A model generated the notes under the pieces. It had not been told where the DNA came from, ran no database searches, and saw only the letters and a list, made by a program, of their open reading frames with translations. A stretch of DNA of 64,000 bases from Rhodoplanes sp963840055 (GTDB lineage: Bacteria; Pseudomonadota; Alphaproteobacteria; Rhizobiales; Xanthobacteraceae), in the NCBI GenBank assembly GCA_963840055.1, contig CAWIXM010000012.1, forward strand, positions 140,290 through 204,289, written 5' to 3'. The position numbers were made by a program, and so were the translations under genes. Below, piece by piece: positions 37,485-45,598 of this stretch. Within the stretch, counting starts at the first letter, position 1; every line of letters begins with the position of its first letter.

Positions 37485-38168
37485 CTACTTTATCGGCACA
37501 TAGATCTCGACGACGAGCTTGTCATCGGGCGTCGTCCGCGGATCGGTCAGATAGGTTTCGACGAACACGTCTTGCGCCTCCAGGCCTTTGTCGTCGAGTT
37601 GATTGGTGATCCGTTCGTAGGTGTCATCAAGGGTGTCGTAGGTTCCGCGGTGAACATATTTCCACGCCTTCCCGGAGGGCGATTTGGCGGCCGCCATGCC
37701 TTCCGGCAGATTGGCGGGCGGCGCGGCGACCGGCACCGCCGCGCGGAAATCGAACCCCTCGTCGTCGGTCGACGTGTAGATCGTCATCGGCGGTCCAGCC
37801 GGTGCGATCTTCTCCTTCTCAAGGAAGGCGTAGACCTTCTTGAAGCTGTCGACGATTGTCTCAAACGCGCTATCCCACTTGGCTGTGCCGGACAGATACA
37901 CGATAGGCTGCTCGGTCATCGTAACTTCCTGCCCGGCAAGATCGTCGGGTTGCGCCTGGGCCTGCGAAGATGTGGCGGGCGCAGTCGGCGCGGCGGCTGC
38001 AGGTGGTGAACCAGCAGGGCTCGGTGAGCTTGGTGCGGCCGGTGCGGCGGCGGGAGCGCCACCACCCTTATCCTCCGTCTGGGTTTGTCCAAGAGCGAAA
38101 CCGGATAGCCATAGGCCAAGCATGATGACCGCTCCCGCGAGCGCAGCCACCAAACCAGAGGGTCGCAT
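37485..38168 (-). CDS. Exported GyrI-like (SOUL/effector-binding fold) protein
   Basis: 227 residues from the ATG at 38168, which has an AGGAG site; the longer reading adds unrelated residues. An N-terminal signal sequence (AALAGAVIMLGLWLSGFALGQ) is followed by a Pro/Ala-rich low-complexity linker (about 35-75) and a GyrI-like small-molecule-binding domain (about 85-227; FRAAVPVAAPPANLPEGM, KYVHRGTYDTLDDTYERI). GyrI-like domains usually bind hydrophobic or cationic small molecules; an exported version suggests periplasmic binding of an unknown ligand. Confidence 0.75.
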   Translation of the reverse strand: MRPSGLVAALAGAVIMLGLWLSGFALGQTQTEDKGGGAPAAAPAAPSSPSPAGSPPAAAAPTAPATSSQAQAQPDDLAGQEVTMTEQPIVYLSGTAKWDSAFETIVDSFKKVYAFLEKEKIAPAGPPMTIYTSTDDEGFDFRAAVPVAAPPANLPEGMAAAKSPSGKAWKYVHRGTYDTLDDTYERITNQLDDKGLEAQDVFVETYLTDPRTTPDDKLVVEIYVPIK

Positions 38169-38402
38169 CTGATACTCCTGTCGAGCAGCGTCAGCCCCGC
38201 CCGGGAGGGGGCTGGGGGCGGCTGAAAGCATCTCAATACCAGTGATTTGCCACGTCATTGCGGCGAATGCCGTAGGTCGAACCCAGTTGTGCTCGCGAGC
38301 CGGCTCCCGCTCCCTTGCGCGGGCTTCAACTGATACAGGGCTTCGCGCTGGTCAAGCCTTGTCTATTGCCCATATAAGCATGTCGTACGGTGTGATAAGA
38401 AT

Positions 38403-39287
38403 ATGAACACGCTCGCCAATCGCCGCTTCGTCAAGATGAACGGTCTCGGCAACGAGATTGTGATCGTCGACTTGCGCCGGGAGCCCGTGGACGGTCGCGC
38501 GCTCGACGCGGCTGAAGTGCGGGCGGCCGCCGGGGCCAATGGCGCGCCGTGCGATCAACTCATGCCGCTCTATGCGCCGCAGACGCCGGGCACGGACGCA
38601 TTCATCCGCATCTATAACAGTGACGGCTCGCAGGCCGGCGCGTGCGGCAACGGCATGCGGTGCGTTGCGGATTTCCTGTTCAAGGACACCGGCAAGCGCG
38701 CGCTGACGTTCGAGACGACCGCGGGTCTCGTGAGCTGCTGGTCCGCCGCCGAGCCACTGATCATCACGGTCGATATGGGAACGCCGCGCTTCGGCTGGCG
38801 CGACATCCCGCTTGCTAAGGAATTTCCCGATACGCGCGCGATCGCGCTGCAGATCGGGCCGGTCGGCCAGCCCATTCTGCATTCGCCTTCCGTCGTCAGC
38901 ATGGGCAATCCGCACGCCGTGTTCTGGGTCGACGACGTGCAGGCGTATGACCTCGCCGGAATCGGCCCGCTGCTCGAGAACGATCCGATTTTTCCCGAGC
39001 GCGCCAATATCTCGCTCGCCGCGATCGCTTCGCCGGAACATTTGATCGTGCGCACCTGGGAACGCGGTGCCGGCCTGACCAAGGCATGCGGCTCGGCCGC
39101 CTGCGCCGCGGCGGTGTGCGCGGCGCGGACCGGGCGCGCCGGCCGACGGGTCACCGTCACGCTGCCGGGCGGCGATATTGCCATCGAATGGCGCGGGCGC
39201 GACGACCATGTGTTGATGACCGGGTCGGTCGCCTACGAGTACGAAGGCCGGTTTGATCCCGCGCTGTTTGTCGGGGCGGACGCGTGA
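38403..39287 (+). CDS. dapF: Diaminopimelate epimerase
   Basis: 294 residues. It converts LL- to meso-diaminopimelate for lysine and peptidoglycan synthesis, without cofactor. Both catalytic cysteines are present: C81 in GACGNGMRC and C229 in KACGSAACA. N-terminal FVKMNGLGNEIVIVD is canonical. First gene of the run dapF-mtaB-MaoC, with mtaB starting four bases after its stop. Confidence 0.96.
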   Translation: MNTLANRRFVKMNGLGNEIVIVDLRREPVDGRALDAAEVRAAAGANGAPCDQLMPLYAPQTPGTDAFIRIYNSDGSQAGACGNGMRCVADFLFKDTGKRALTFETTAGLVSCWSAAEPLIITVDMGTPRFGWRDIPLAKEFPDTRAIALQIGPVGQPILHSPSVVSMGNPHAVFWVDDVQAYDLAGIGPLLENDPIFPERANISLAAIASPEHLIVRTWERGAGLTKACGSAACAAAVCAARTGRAGRRVTVTLPGGDIAIEWRGRDDHVLMTGSVAYEYEGRFDPALFVGADA

Positions 39288-39291
39288 CGCC

Positions 39292-40558
39292 ATGACGGTC
39301 GATATCCAGACCTTCGGCTGTCGCCTCAACGCCTCGGAGTCCGAGGTGATCCGCCGGCACGCCGCAACGGCGGGGCACGAAGAACCTCGTCGTGGTGAAC
39401 ACCTGTGTCGTCACCGCCGAAGCGGTGCGCCAGGCCCGCCAAGCGATCCGCAAGGCGAAGCGCGAGAAGCCCGCTGCGCGCATCGTCGTGACCGGCTGTG
39501 CCGCGCAAGTCGAGCCGCAAACCTTTGCCGCCATGCCCGAGGTGGATCGCGTGCTCGGCAATGTTGAGAAACTTTCAGTCGAGTCCTGGTCGGCGGCTGC
39601 AAGCGCATTCCAGGCAGACGGCGCTCGGCCGACCGGCAAGGCCATGGTCGGCGACATCATGGCGGCGCGCGAGGCGCCAAGCGCAGCGATCGAGGCCATG
39701 GAAGGGCGCACGCGCGCCTTCGTCCAGGTGCAGAACGGCTGCAATCATCGCTGCACGTTCTGCATCATCCCCTATGGCCGCGGCAATTCGCGCTCGGTGC
39801 CGATCCACGAGGTGGTGGCGCAGGTGCGCCGGTTGGTGGCGAACGGTTATTGCGAGGTCGTGCTCACCGGTGTGGACCTCACGAGTTACGGCGCCGATCT
39901 TCCCGACCAGCCGAGGTTGGGCCGTCTCGTCAAGCAGATTTTGGCGCGTGTGCCCGAACTCGCCCGTCTGCGGCTTTCCTCGGTCGATAGCGTGGAGGCG
40001 GATCGCGATCTCATCGACGCGTTCGCAAACGAGCCGCGGCTGATGCCGCACCTGCATCTGTCGCTCCAGGCGGGTGACGACCTCGTTCTCAAGCGCATGA
40101 AGCGGCGGCATTTGCGCGCCGACGCCATCGCCTTCTGCCGCGACCTGCGCCGGCTACGCCCCGACATCGTGTTCGGCGCCGATCTGATCGCCGGCTTTCC
40201 CACCGAGACGGAAGGGATGTTCGCGCGTTCGCTCGATCTCATCGATGAATGCGGCTTGACGTTTCTGCACGTCTTTCCGTTCTCGCCGCGTCCGGGGACG
40301 CCGGCGGCGCGCATGCCGCCGGTCCCGCGTGACGTCGTGAAGGACCGGGCGCGCCGGCTGCGCGAGAAGGGCGAGGCGGCGCGGCGCGCGCATCTCGATT
40401 CCGAAGTCGGACGCGTCCGCCGTGTCCTGGTCGAAACCCACGCAAAGGGCCGCACCGAACAATTCACCGAAATGCGCCTGAGCGCGGCGGTCGAGCCCGG
40501 CAGGATTGTCGATGCTGCCGTTATCGGGCATGACGGGCGGATGCTGATCGCGGCGTGA
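39292..40558 (+). CDS. mtaB: tRNA (t6A37) methylthiotransferase MtaB (frameshifted)
   Basis: About 421 residues after correction. It adds a methylthio group to t6A37 of tRNA using two iron-sulfur clusters. The N-terminal UPF0004 domain has FGCRLNASESE and, after the frame change, VNTCVVTAEAVRQARQAIRK; the radical SAM motif is NGCNHRCTFCIIPYGRG. The frame shifts by one base at about 39379-39386; joining the frames gives H-E-N-L-V-V-V-N-T-C, as in the family. Given the otherwise intact sequence, a sequence error is likelier than a dead gene. Confidence 0.9.
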
Positions 40559-40584
40559 CGTCGCCAAACGACCGGAGCCCGTGA

Positions 40585-41025
40585 ATGACGATTGATACGA
40601 GCCGTCCGCTCGTCGTGCCGGACGAACGGTTCGCCAAGACCATCCAGTTGACGCCGGAGGATGTGGCCGCGTTTGCCCGGCTCGCGGGCGACGACAATCC
40701 GCTGCATCACGACGCCGAGTACGCCGCGCGCACGCGGTTCAAGCGGCCGCTCGCCTGCGGCGGGCAACTCGCCGCGCAGATGATGGGGTTCCTCGCCTCG
40801 CATTACTCGGCGCGCGGAACCGTGGTGGGCCACGACATCAAGTTCCGCCTGCACCTGCCGGTGCTCGCCGACGAGGCGATCGAACTCGCTTGGCAGGTCG
40901 AGGAAATCACGCCGGCGCCGCATCTCAAGGGTGACGTGGTCGTGCTGCGCGGGCAAATCCGCAACTCGGCGGGCAAGCTGGCGCTCAGCGCCAAGGCGCG
41001 CGTGCTGGTGGGGGAGTCGCTCTAA
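40585..41025 (+). CDS. MaoC-like hot-dog dehydratase
   Basis: 146 residues, single hot-dog fold. The hydratase signature with catalytic Asp/His is visible as FARLAGDDNPLHHDAEYA, followed by RFKRPLACGGQLAAQM. Such enzymes hydrate (R)-specific enoyl-CoA or related thioesters. It follows mtaB by 26 bases on the same strand, so is likely cotranscribed. Actual substrate unknown. Confidence 0.85.
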   Translation: MTIDTSRPLVVPDERFAKTIQLTPEDVAAFARLAGDDNPLHHDAEYAARTRFKRPLACGGQLAAQMMGFLASHYSARGTVVGHDIKFRLHLPVLADEAIELAWQVEEITPAPHLKGDVVVLRGQIRNSAGKLALSAKARVLVGESL

Positions 41026-41057
41026 CGGGTCGTTTCAAGGTTTGCGATCCCGGCCTT

Positions 41058-41158
41058 AGAGCATTTTCCGGCGAAGTGGGAACCGGTTCGCCGCAGAAAA
41101 TGCGGCCACTAAAGGAAAACAAGAGCGAATTCCGATTCCCCCGGAACGGAATTCGCTC
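41058..41158 (+). repeat. Double-hairpin intergenic repeat, copy B
   Basis: About 101 bases, almost identical to copy A for its whole length (AGAGCATTTTCCGGCGAAGT at the left end). It lies between the MaoC gene and the RluA-family gene, both of which end toward it. Confidence 0.85.
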
Positions 41159-41202
41159 CAGCACGATCGTACCTTTCGCGGGCGCGGCGGAGGTCCAGGG
41201 CC

Positions 41203-42108
41203 TCACGCGTCTGAAAAGCCACAGGCGCGAAGCGCGGCGCGCATGTGCGCGGGGACCGGCGCGATCACGCGCACGGGCTCGCGGTTCTTGGTCAGCGGAA
41301 TGACGATCTCGCGTGCATGCAGATGCAGGCCGGGGCCGCCGAAGCGGGGTCCGGTGCCGTAAATATTGTCGCCGAGGATCGGCCAGCCCATCGCGGCGCA
41401 ATGCACCCGCAACTGATGCGTCCGCCCTGTCAGCGGCTCAAGTGCAAGCCAGGTCACCACCCTCCCCTGGAGGGGGAGGGTCGGCGCACTTGGCGCGCCG
41501 GGGTGGGGTGACACTGCGGCTGCGTTCACCCCCTCCCGGTCCGCTTCGCGGACCGACCTCCCCCCTCTAGGGGGAGGTGCTTTAAGAGATTCCTCACACG
41601 CGATAGCCCGTTCCTCCGTTGCCCGAGGATGCATGGCGCCGCTCCCGGCTTTAGCGTGTTCGGCTCGGTCTTCAGCCCCGCTCACGCCGCGCCCCAGCAC
41701 CCGCCAGGTCGTCACCGCAGGCATGCCTTTGGGATCGGGCTTCATCCACCAGCCACGGGTCGCATCGAGCCGGCCGAGCGGCAGCTCGATCACGCCTTCC
41801 GCCGCATCGGGCCCGCCTTCGACCACCGCCCAGTAGGCTTTTCCCACCTTGCCGTGCTTGAACAAGAGCCCCAGATGAGCAAGCGCCTTGCGGTGTCGGC
41901 CGAGCACGAGACAGCCTGAAGTCTCCTTGTCGAGACGGTGAGCGAGCGCCGGCGGGCGCGGCAGGCCGAAGCGCAGCGCATCGAAAAAGTCCTCGAGGCT
42001 CGCCCCGCCTTTGGGCCCGCGGTGGACCGGCAGTCCGGCCGGCTTGTCGATCACCAGCATCAGGCCGTCGCGATAAAGAATGCGGGCTTGCATCTCTTCC
42101 GGCGTCAT
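41203..42108 (-). CDS. RluA-family pseudouridine synthase with repeat-derived insertion
   Basis: 301 residues. Catalytic motif LAHRLDKETSGCLVLGRH holds the nucleophilic Asp (about 59), followed by KAYWAVVEGG and the late motif LEPLTGRTHQLRVHCAAMGWPILGD. It would isomerise uridines in rRNA or tRNA. Between TTWRVLGRG (about residue 140) and VTWLALEPLTGRT (about 217) there are roughly 75 extra residues; much of this is encoded by two inverted GC-rich palindromes (41457-41579) that keep the frame open. The insertion lies between the catalytic core strands, in a place where family members vary. Activity may be retained. Confidence 0.88.
   Translation of the reverse strand: MTPEEMQARILYRDGLMLVIDKPAGLPVHRGPKGGASLEDFFDALRFGLPRPPALAHRLDKETSGCLVLGRHRKALAHLGLLFKHGKVGKAYWAVVEGGPDAAEGVIELPLGRLDATRGWWMKPDPKGMPAVTTWRVLGRGVSGAEDRAEHAKAGSGAMHPRATEERAIACEESLKAPPPRGGRSVREADREGVNAAAVSPHPGAPSAPTLPLQGRVVTWLALEPLTGRTHQLRVHCAAMGWPILGDNIYGTGPRFGGPGLHLHAREIVIPLTKNREPVRVIAPVPAHMRAALRACGFSDA
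41457..41511. repeat. GC-rich palindromic element inside the pseudouridine synthase gene, left copy
   Basis: Begins with a hairpin of CCCTCCCC / GGGGAGGG, then a GGCGC...GCGCC core, and ends GGGGTGGGGTGA. It is an inverted, diverged copy of the element at 41526-41579. The pair is separated by 14 bases. It resembles an intergenic element common in Bradyrhizobium-like genomes but here lies within a reading frame. Confidence 0.8.
41526..41579. repeat. GC-rich palindromic element inside the pseudouridine synthase gene, right copy (inverted)
   Basis: Starts TCACCCCCTCCC, has the perfect hairpin GGTCCGC-TTC-GCGGACC and ends in CCTCCCCC-TCTA-GGGGGAGG. Reverse-complemented it aligns with the left copy from end to end. 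Confidence 0.82.
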
Positions 42109-42120
42109 GGCGAAAGCGGT

Positions 42121-42210
42121 AGAGCGAATTCCGCGCCAATAAGAATTCGGTCCTTGAGTGGTCGCATTTTCTGCGGCGAACCGGTTCCCACTTCGCCGGA
42201 AAATGCTCTA
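42121..42210 (-). repeat. Double-hairpin intergenic repeat, copy C (inverted, diverged)
   Basis: Reverse complement of the copy A/B/D element; the hairpin with GCATTTTC/GAAAATGC is identical, while the EcoRI-site-bearing hairpin has diverged and shortened. It fills almost the entire divergent gap between the RluA-family gene and ftsY, so their promoters must lie in or beside it. Confidence 0.82.
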
Positions 42211-42224
42211 ACACAGGGCCCGAC

Positions 42225-43217
42225 ATGAATGACAGCACCGATCAGGACGAGGCGCAGGAGGCCGCCCAAGGGGAAGGCTGGTGGCGGCGGCTGTCCGGCG
42301 GACTGAAACGCACCTCTGCTTCAATTGGCGGTGCGATCAGCGACATCGTCACCAAACGCAAGCTCGACGCCGATGTCATCGAGGAGCTGGAGGAGGTGCT
42401 GATCCGCGCCGATCTGGGCGTGCAGACCGCCGCGGCCGTGGCCGACAAAGTGTCCGAAGGCCGCTACAACAAGTCCGTGACGCCGGAGGAGGTCAAGTCC
42501 ATCCTCGCCGGCGCGGTTGAGCAAATCCTTGCCCCCGTCGCCAAGCCGCTGGAGATCGACGCGGCGCAAAAGCCTTTCGTGATCCTGGTGGTCGGCGTCA
42601 ATGGATCGGGCAAGACGACGACCATCGGCAAGCTCGCCGCGCGTTTTTCGGCGCAGGGCCGCAGGGTGATGCTCGCCGCGGGCGATACTTTCCGCGCCGC
42701 CGCCATCGAGCAGATCAAAATCTGGGGCGACCGCACAGGGAGCGAGGTCGTCGCCCGCGCGCAAGGGGCGGACGCCGCGGGGCTCGCCTATGACGCGCTA
42801 GCTGCGGCGCGCGAGCGGGCCGCCGACGTCCTCATCGTCGACACCGCCGGGCGCTTGCAGAACAAGTCGGCGCTGATGGGCGAACTCGAAAAGATCGTGC
42901 GCGTGATGCGCAAGCTCGACCCGGCTGCCCCGCATGCCGTGCTGCTCGTGCTCGATGCGACCGTCGGCCAGAACGCGCTGTCGCAGGTCGAGGAGTTCGT
43001 CAAAGTCGCGGGCGTGACCGGCCTCGTCATGACCAAGCTCGACGGCACCGCGCGCGGCGGCATTCTGGTCGCGGTTGCGGCGAAATACGGCCTGCCGGTG
43101 CATTTCATCGGGGTGGGGGAGGGGGTCGACGACCTCGCTCCGTTCGCAGCCGAAGATTTTGCCCGCGCGGTCGCGGGCCTGGAGGCGGATAACGGACACA
43201 CCCACATACCGGTGTGA
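42225..43217 (+). CDS. ftsY: Signal recognition particle receptor FtsY
   Basis: 330 residues. The N helical domain (about 25-110) is followed by the SRP-type GTPase: P-loop GVNGSGKTTTIGKLA (about 124), AGDTFRAAAIEQ, VDTAGRLQNK and TKLDGTARGG. The N-terminal acidic A domain of E. coli FtsY is almost absent, as usual in alphaproteobacteria. It docks SRP-ribosome complexes at the inner membrane. The start lies 15 bases after a palindromic repeat. Confidence 0.96.
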   Translation: MNDSTDQDEAQEAAQGEGWWRRLSGGLKRTSASIGGAISDIVTKRKLDADVIEELEEVLIRADLGVQTAAAVADKVSEGRYNKSVTPEEVKSILAGAVEQILAPVAKPLEIDAAQKPFVILVVGVNGSGKTTTIGKLAARFSAQGRRVMLAAGDTFRAAAIEQIKIWGDRTGSEVVARAQGADAAGLAYDALAAARERAADVLIVDTAGRLQNKSALMGELEKIVRVMRKLDPAAPHAVLLVLDATVGQNALSQVEEFVKVAGVTGLVMTKLDGTARGGILVAVAAKYGLPVHFIGVGEGVDDLAPFAAEDFARAVAGLEADNGHTHIPV

Positions 43218-43246
43218 CGATCGCTCTAAAACTTTGCGCTGTCCGA

Positions 43247-43609
43247 TCAATCGAGGATCGCCTTGTAGGCCGCCTCGTCGAGCAGCGCATCGACTTCGCT
43301 TTTGTCGGTGATCTTGATCCGGAACAGCCAGCCCTCGCCGGTCGGATCGCTATTCACGAGCCCCGGCTCGTTGGTCAGCTTGTCATTGACCGCGACTATT
43401 TCGCCCGTCACCGGCGCAAAGACGTCGGACGCCGCCTTTACGGATTCGACGACGGCGGCCGGCCCACCCTGCTCGAACCTAGCGCCGACGCTCGGCAATT
43501 CGACAAAAACGAGATCGCCGAGCTTGTCCTGGGCGTAGGGCGTGATTCCGATCGTCGCGACATCGCCCTCGACCCGCAACCATTCATGGTCGGTGGTGTA
43601 TTTGAGCAT
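43247..43609 (-). CDS. gcvH: Glycine cleavage system H protein
   Basis: 120 residues with the lipoyl-bearing lysine K58 in VVESVKAASDVFAPVTGEIV and the N-terminal YTTDHEWLRVEGDVATIGIT. It carries the aminomethyl group between GcvP and GcvT. It follows gcvT after 12 bases. No gcvP is adjacent: ftsY converges from the other side. Confidence 0.96.
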   Translation of the reverse strand: MLKYTTDHEWLRVEGDVATIGITPYAQDKLGDLVFVELPSVGARFEQGGPAAVVESVKAASDVFAPVTGEIVAVNDKLTNEPGLVNSDPTGEGWLFRIKITDKSEVDALLDEAAYKAILD

Positions 43610-43621
43610 GGCCCCAGCTCC

Positions 43622-44779
43622 TCACATTCTTCCTCGCTTATAGCGCGCGGGCACGAACGGCAGCGCCGCTACCCCCACCGGCAGGCGCTTTCCGCGCACC
43701 TCGGCAAACAGCGTCGTTCCTAGTTCCGCAAGGGCGGTTTCGACATAGCCCATCGCCACCGGCGCGCCGACGGTCGCGCCGAATCCGCCCGACGTGACGG
43801 TTCCGACCGGTTCGCCTCCGGCTTCGGCGCGATAAAGCGGTGCGCCCGCCCGCACCGGCGCGCGGCCTTCGGGCTTCAGGCCGACCCGGCGGCGCTGCGC
43901 GCCTGCCGCCAACTGTCCCAGAATGATCTCGCTGCCGGGAAAGCCGCCGGGCCGTGCGCCTTTCGCCCGGCGAGCACCGCCGATGCTCCATTCGAGCGCG
44001 GCTTCGACCGGCGTCGTCGTTGTATCGAGGTCGGCGCCGTAAAGGCACAGCCCCGCTTCGAGCCGCAGGCTGTCGCGGGCGCCGAGCCCGATCGGCGCGA
44101 CAGACGGATTTTGCAGCAGCGCTCCGCAGAAATCCTCGGCCATCTTGGCGGGAAGGCTGATTTCGAACCCGTCCTCGCCGGTATAGCCGGAGCGAGCGAC
44201 GAGGCAGCGTTCGCCCATCAATTCGATCGGTCGGGCATCCATGAACCGCATGACATGCAGCTCCGGCGCGAAGTGCGCGAGCGCCTCCTCCGCCTGCGGC
44301 CCCTGTACGGCGACGAGCGCGCGGTCGTGCAGCGGCTCGATCTCGCAGCTTGCTGCAAGATGCGTGCGCAGGTGCTCCTCATCCGCCTCCTTGCGGGAGG
44401 CGTTGACCACGAGGGAGAGATGGTCGCCCTGGTTCGAGACCATCAGGTCATCGAGGATGCCGCCCGTCTCGTTGGTGAACAGCGCATAGCGCTGCCGGCC
44501 CTGCGGCAACGCTAGAATGTCCGCCGGCACAAGCGCTTCGAGCGCGCGCGCGGCATCGGCAATTCCCCCCGAACGCGGGCGCAGCACGATCTGTCCCATA
44601 TGCGAAACGTCGAACAGCCCTGCCGCGGCGCGGGTATGCAGGTGCTCCTTCAGAATACCGGCGGGATATTGCACCGGCATGTCGTAGCCGGCGAACGGCG
44701 CCATGCGCGCGCCGAGCCGCACATGCAGCGCGTGCAGTGGCGTGCGCCTAAGCGAGGTTGCTGCGTCCGACTGCGCCAT
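43622..44779 (-). CDS. gcvT: Glycine cleavage system aminomethyltransferase (T protein)
   Basis: 385 residues. It transfers the methylene group to tetrahydrofolate and releases ammonia. Typical sequence: RMAPFAGYDMPVQYPAGI, GLFDVSHMGQ, ARSGYTGEDGFEISLP and LRLEAGLCLYGADLD, with the tail barrel ending LPFVPARYKR. Promoter region carries repeat copy D; I see no glycine riboswitch in the 140 bases upstream. Cotranscribed with gcvH. Confidence 0.95.
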   Translation of the reverse strand: MAQSDAATSLRRTPLHALHVRLGARMAPFAGYDMPVQYPAGILKEHLHTRAAAGLFDVSHMGQIVLRPRSGGIADAARALEALVPADILALPQGRQRYALFTNETGGILDDLMVSNQGDHLSLVVNASRKEADEEHLRTHLAASCEIEPLHDRALVAVQGPQAEEALAHFAPELHVMRFMDARPIELMGERCLVARSGYTGEDGFEISLPAKMAEDFCGALLQNPSVAPIGLGARDSLRLEAGLCLYGADLDTTTTPVEAALEWSIGGARRAKGARPGGFPGSEIILGQLAAGAQRRRVGLKPEGRAPVRAGAPLYRAEAGGEPVGTVTSGGFGATVGAPVAMGYVETALAELGTTLFAEVRGKRLPVGVAALPFVPARYKRGRM

Positions 44780-44820
44780 CGCTCCCTACGTCGACTCCGC
44801 GGGGCGATGCGTGCGCCCTT

Positions 44821-44922
44821 AGAGCATTTTCCGGCGAAGTGGGAACCGGTTCGCCGCAGAAAATGCGATCACTAAAGGAAAACGAGAGCGAATTCCAATT
44901 CCACCGGAACGGAATTCGCTCT
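44821..44922 (+). repeat. Double-hairpin intergenic repeat, copy D
   Basis: About 102 bases, near-identical to copies A and B. Its right end overlaps the stop codon of the DUF3775 gene and it separates that gene from gcvT, both on the minus strand. Confidence 0.85.
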
Positions 44923-45364
44923 AGAAATGTCCTAAATTATAATCTTCGCACGACAGACCGAACTGGTCGAGCGCATCTTCCAGATGGTCGGGCAGCATCG
45001 GCTTGGACAGCAGGTAGGAGGCGGTGCGCTTGTTGTGGGCGCGGGCGGCCTCGGCGCGCAAGTCATCCCATTCATCGATCGTCGCGTCGCCGCGGCCGAG
45101 CCAGGTCAGGGCCACGAGGTCGACCTGTTCGTCCTCATTGAGCGAGCCGATGAAGGCTTTCAGCTCATGGTAGGTCGGATCGTCATGGTGAGGGGCGAGC
45201 GCGGATAGGGATTCCTCGTCGGTCTCCGAATCATCGCCAGGCGCGTTGTCCTGGACGTCGAACTCCCGTGCCTTGAGAATGATGTAGCAGACCTTTTCCG
45301 GAGATATCGCCAGAGTGGGCCGGGGCAGGATCGCGGCGTCCTCAATCCGTTGGTGAATATTCAT
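44921..45364 (-). CDS. DUF3775 family protein
   Basis: 147 residues from ATG 45364 (MNIHQRIEDAA), chosen over a longer reading because GGAG precedes it and the extension is Cys/Ala/Leu-rich without homology. DUF3775 features: acidic, with DEQVDLVALTWLGRGD and LRAEAARAHNKRTASYLLSKPMLPDHLEDAL. The family is small and of unknown function, restricted mostly to alphaproteobacteria. Its stop lies within the right end of a palindromic repeat. Confidence 0.82.
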   Translation of the reverse strand: MNIHQRIEDAAILPRPTLAISPEKVCYIILKAREFDVQDNAPGDDSETDEESLSALAPHHDDPTYHELKAFIGSLNEDEQVDLVALTWLGRGDATIDEWDDLRAEAARAHNKRTASYLLSKPMLPDHLEDALDQFGLSCEDYNLGHF

Positions 45365-45598
45365 GCCAAGTAGGCTCCGACCCCCTAATGCGGTGCAACA
45401 GATTGCTGCCCTAAAAATACGCATTGAAAAAATACGAGGCGGTTCGCGCCTTTCCTTTGATTTGCGTCAACGATTCGCTGGGGAATTAGGCTTCTCGCGA
45501 CGAAATGCAGCAGATGGCTGTGGATTTGGCGCGCACCCGAAAAGCCACCGTCCGCGCAGCTCGGCCACGCGGGCGGTGCTTTCAGTATTTCTAAGTCT

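Noticed and set aside
43218..44920. Glycine riboswitch upstream of gcvT
   Set aside because: The 140 bases upstream are filled by a palindromic repeat and show no tandem aptamer-like pattern.
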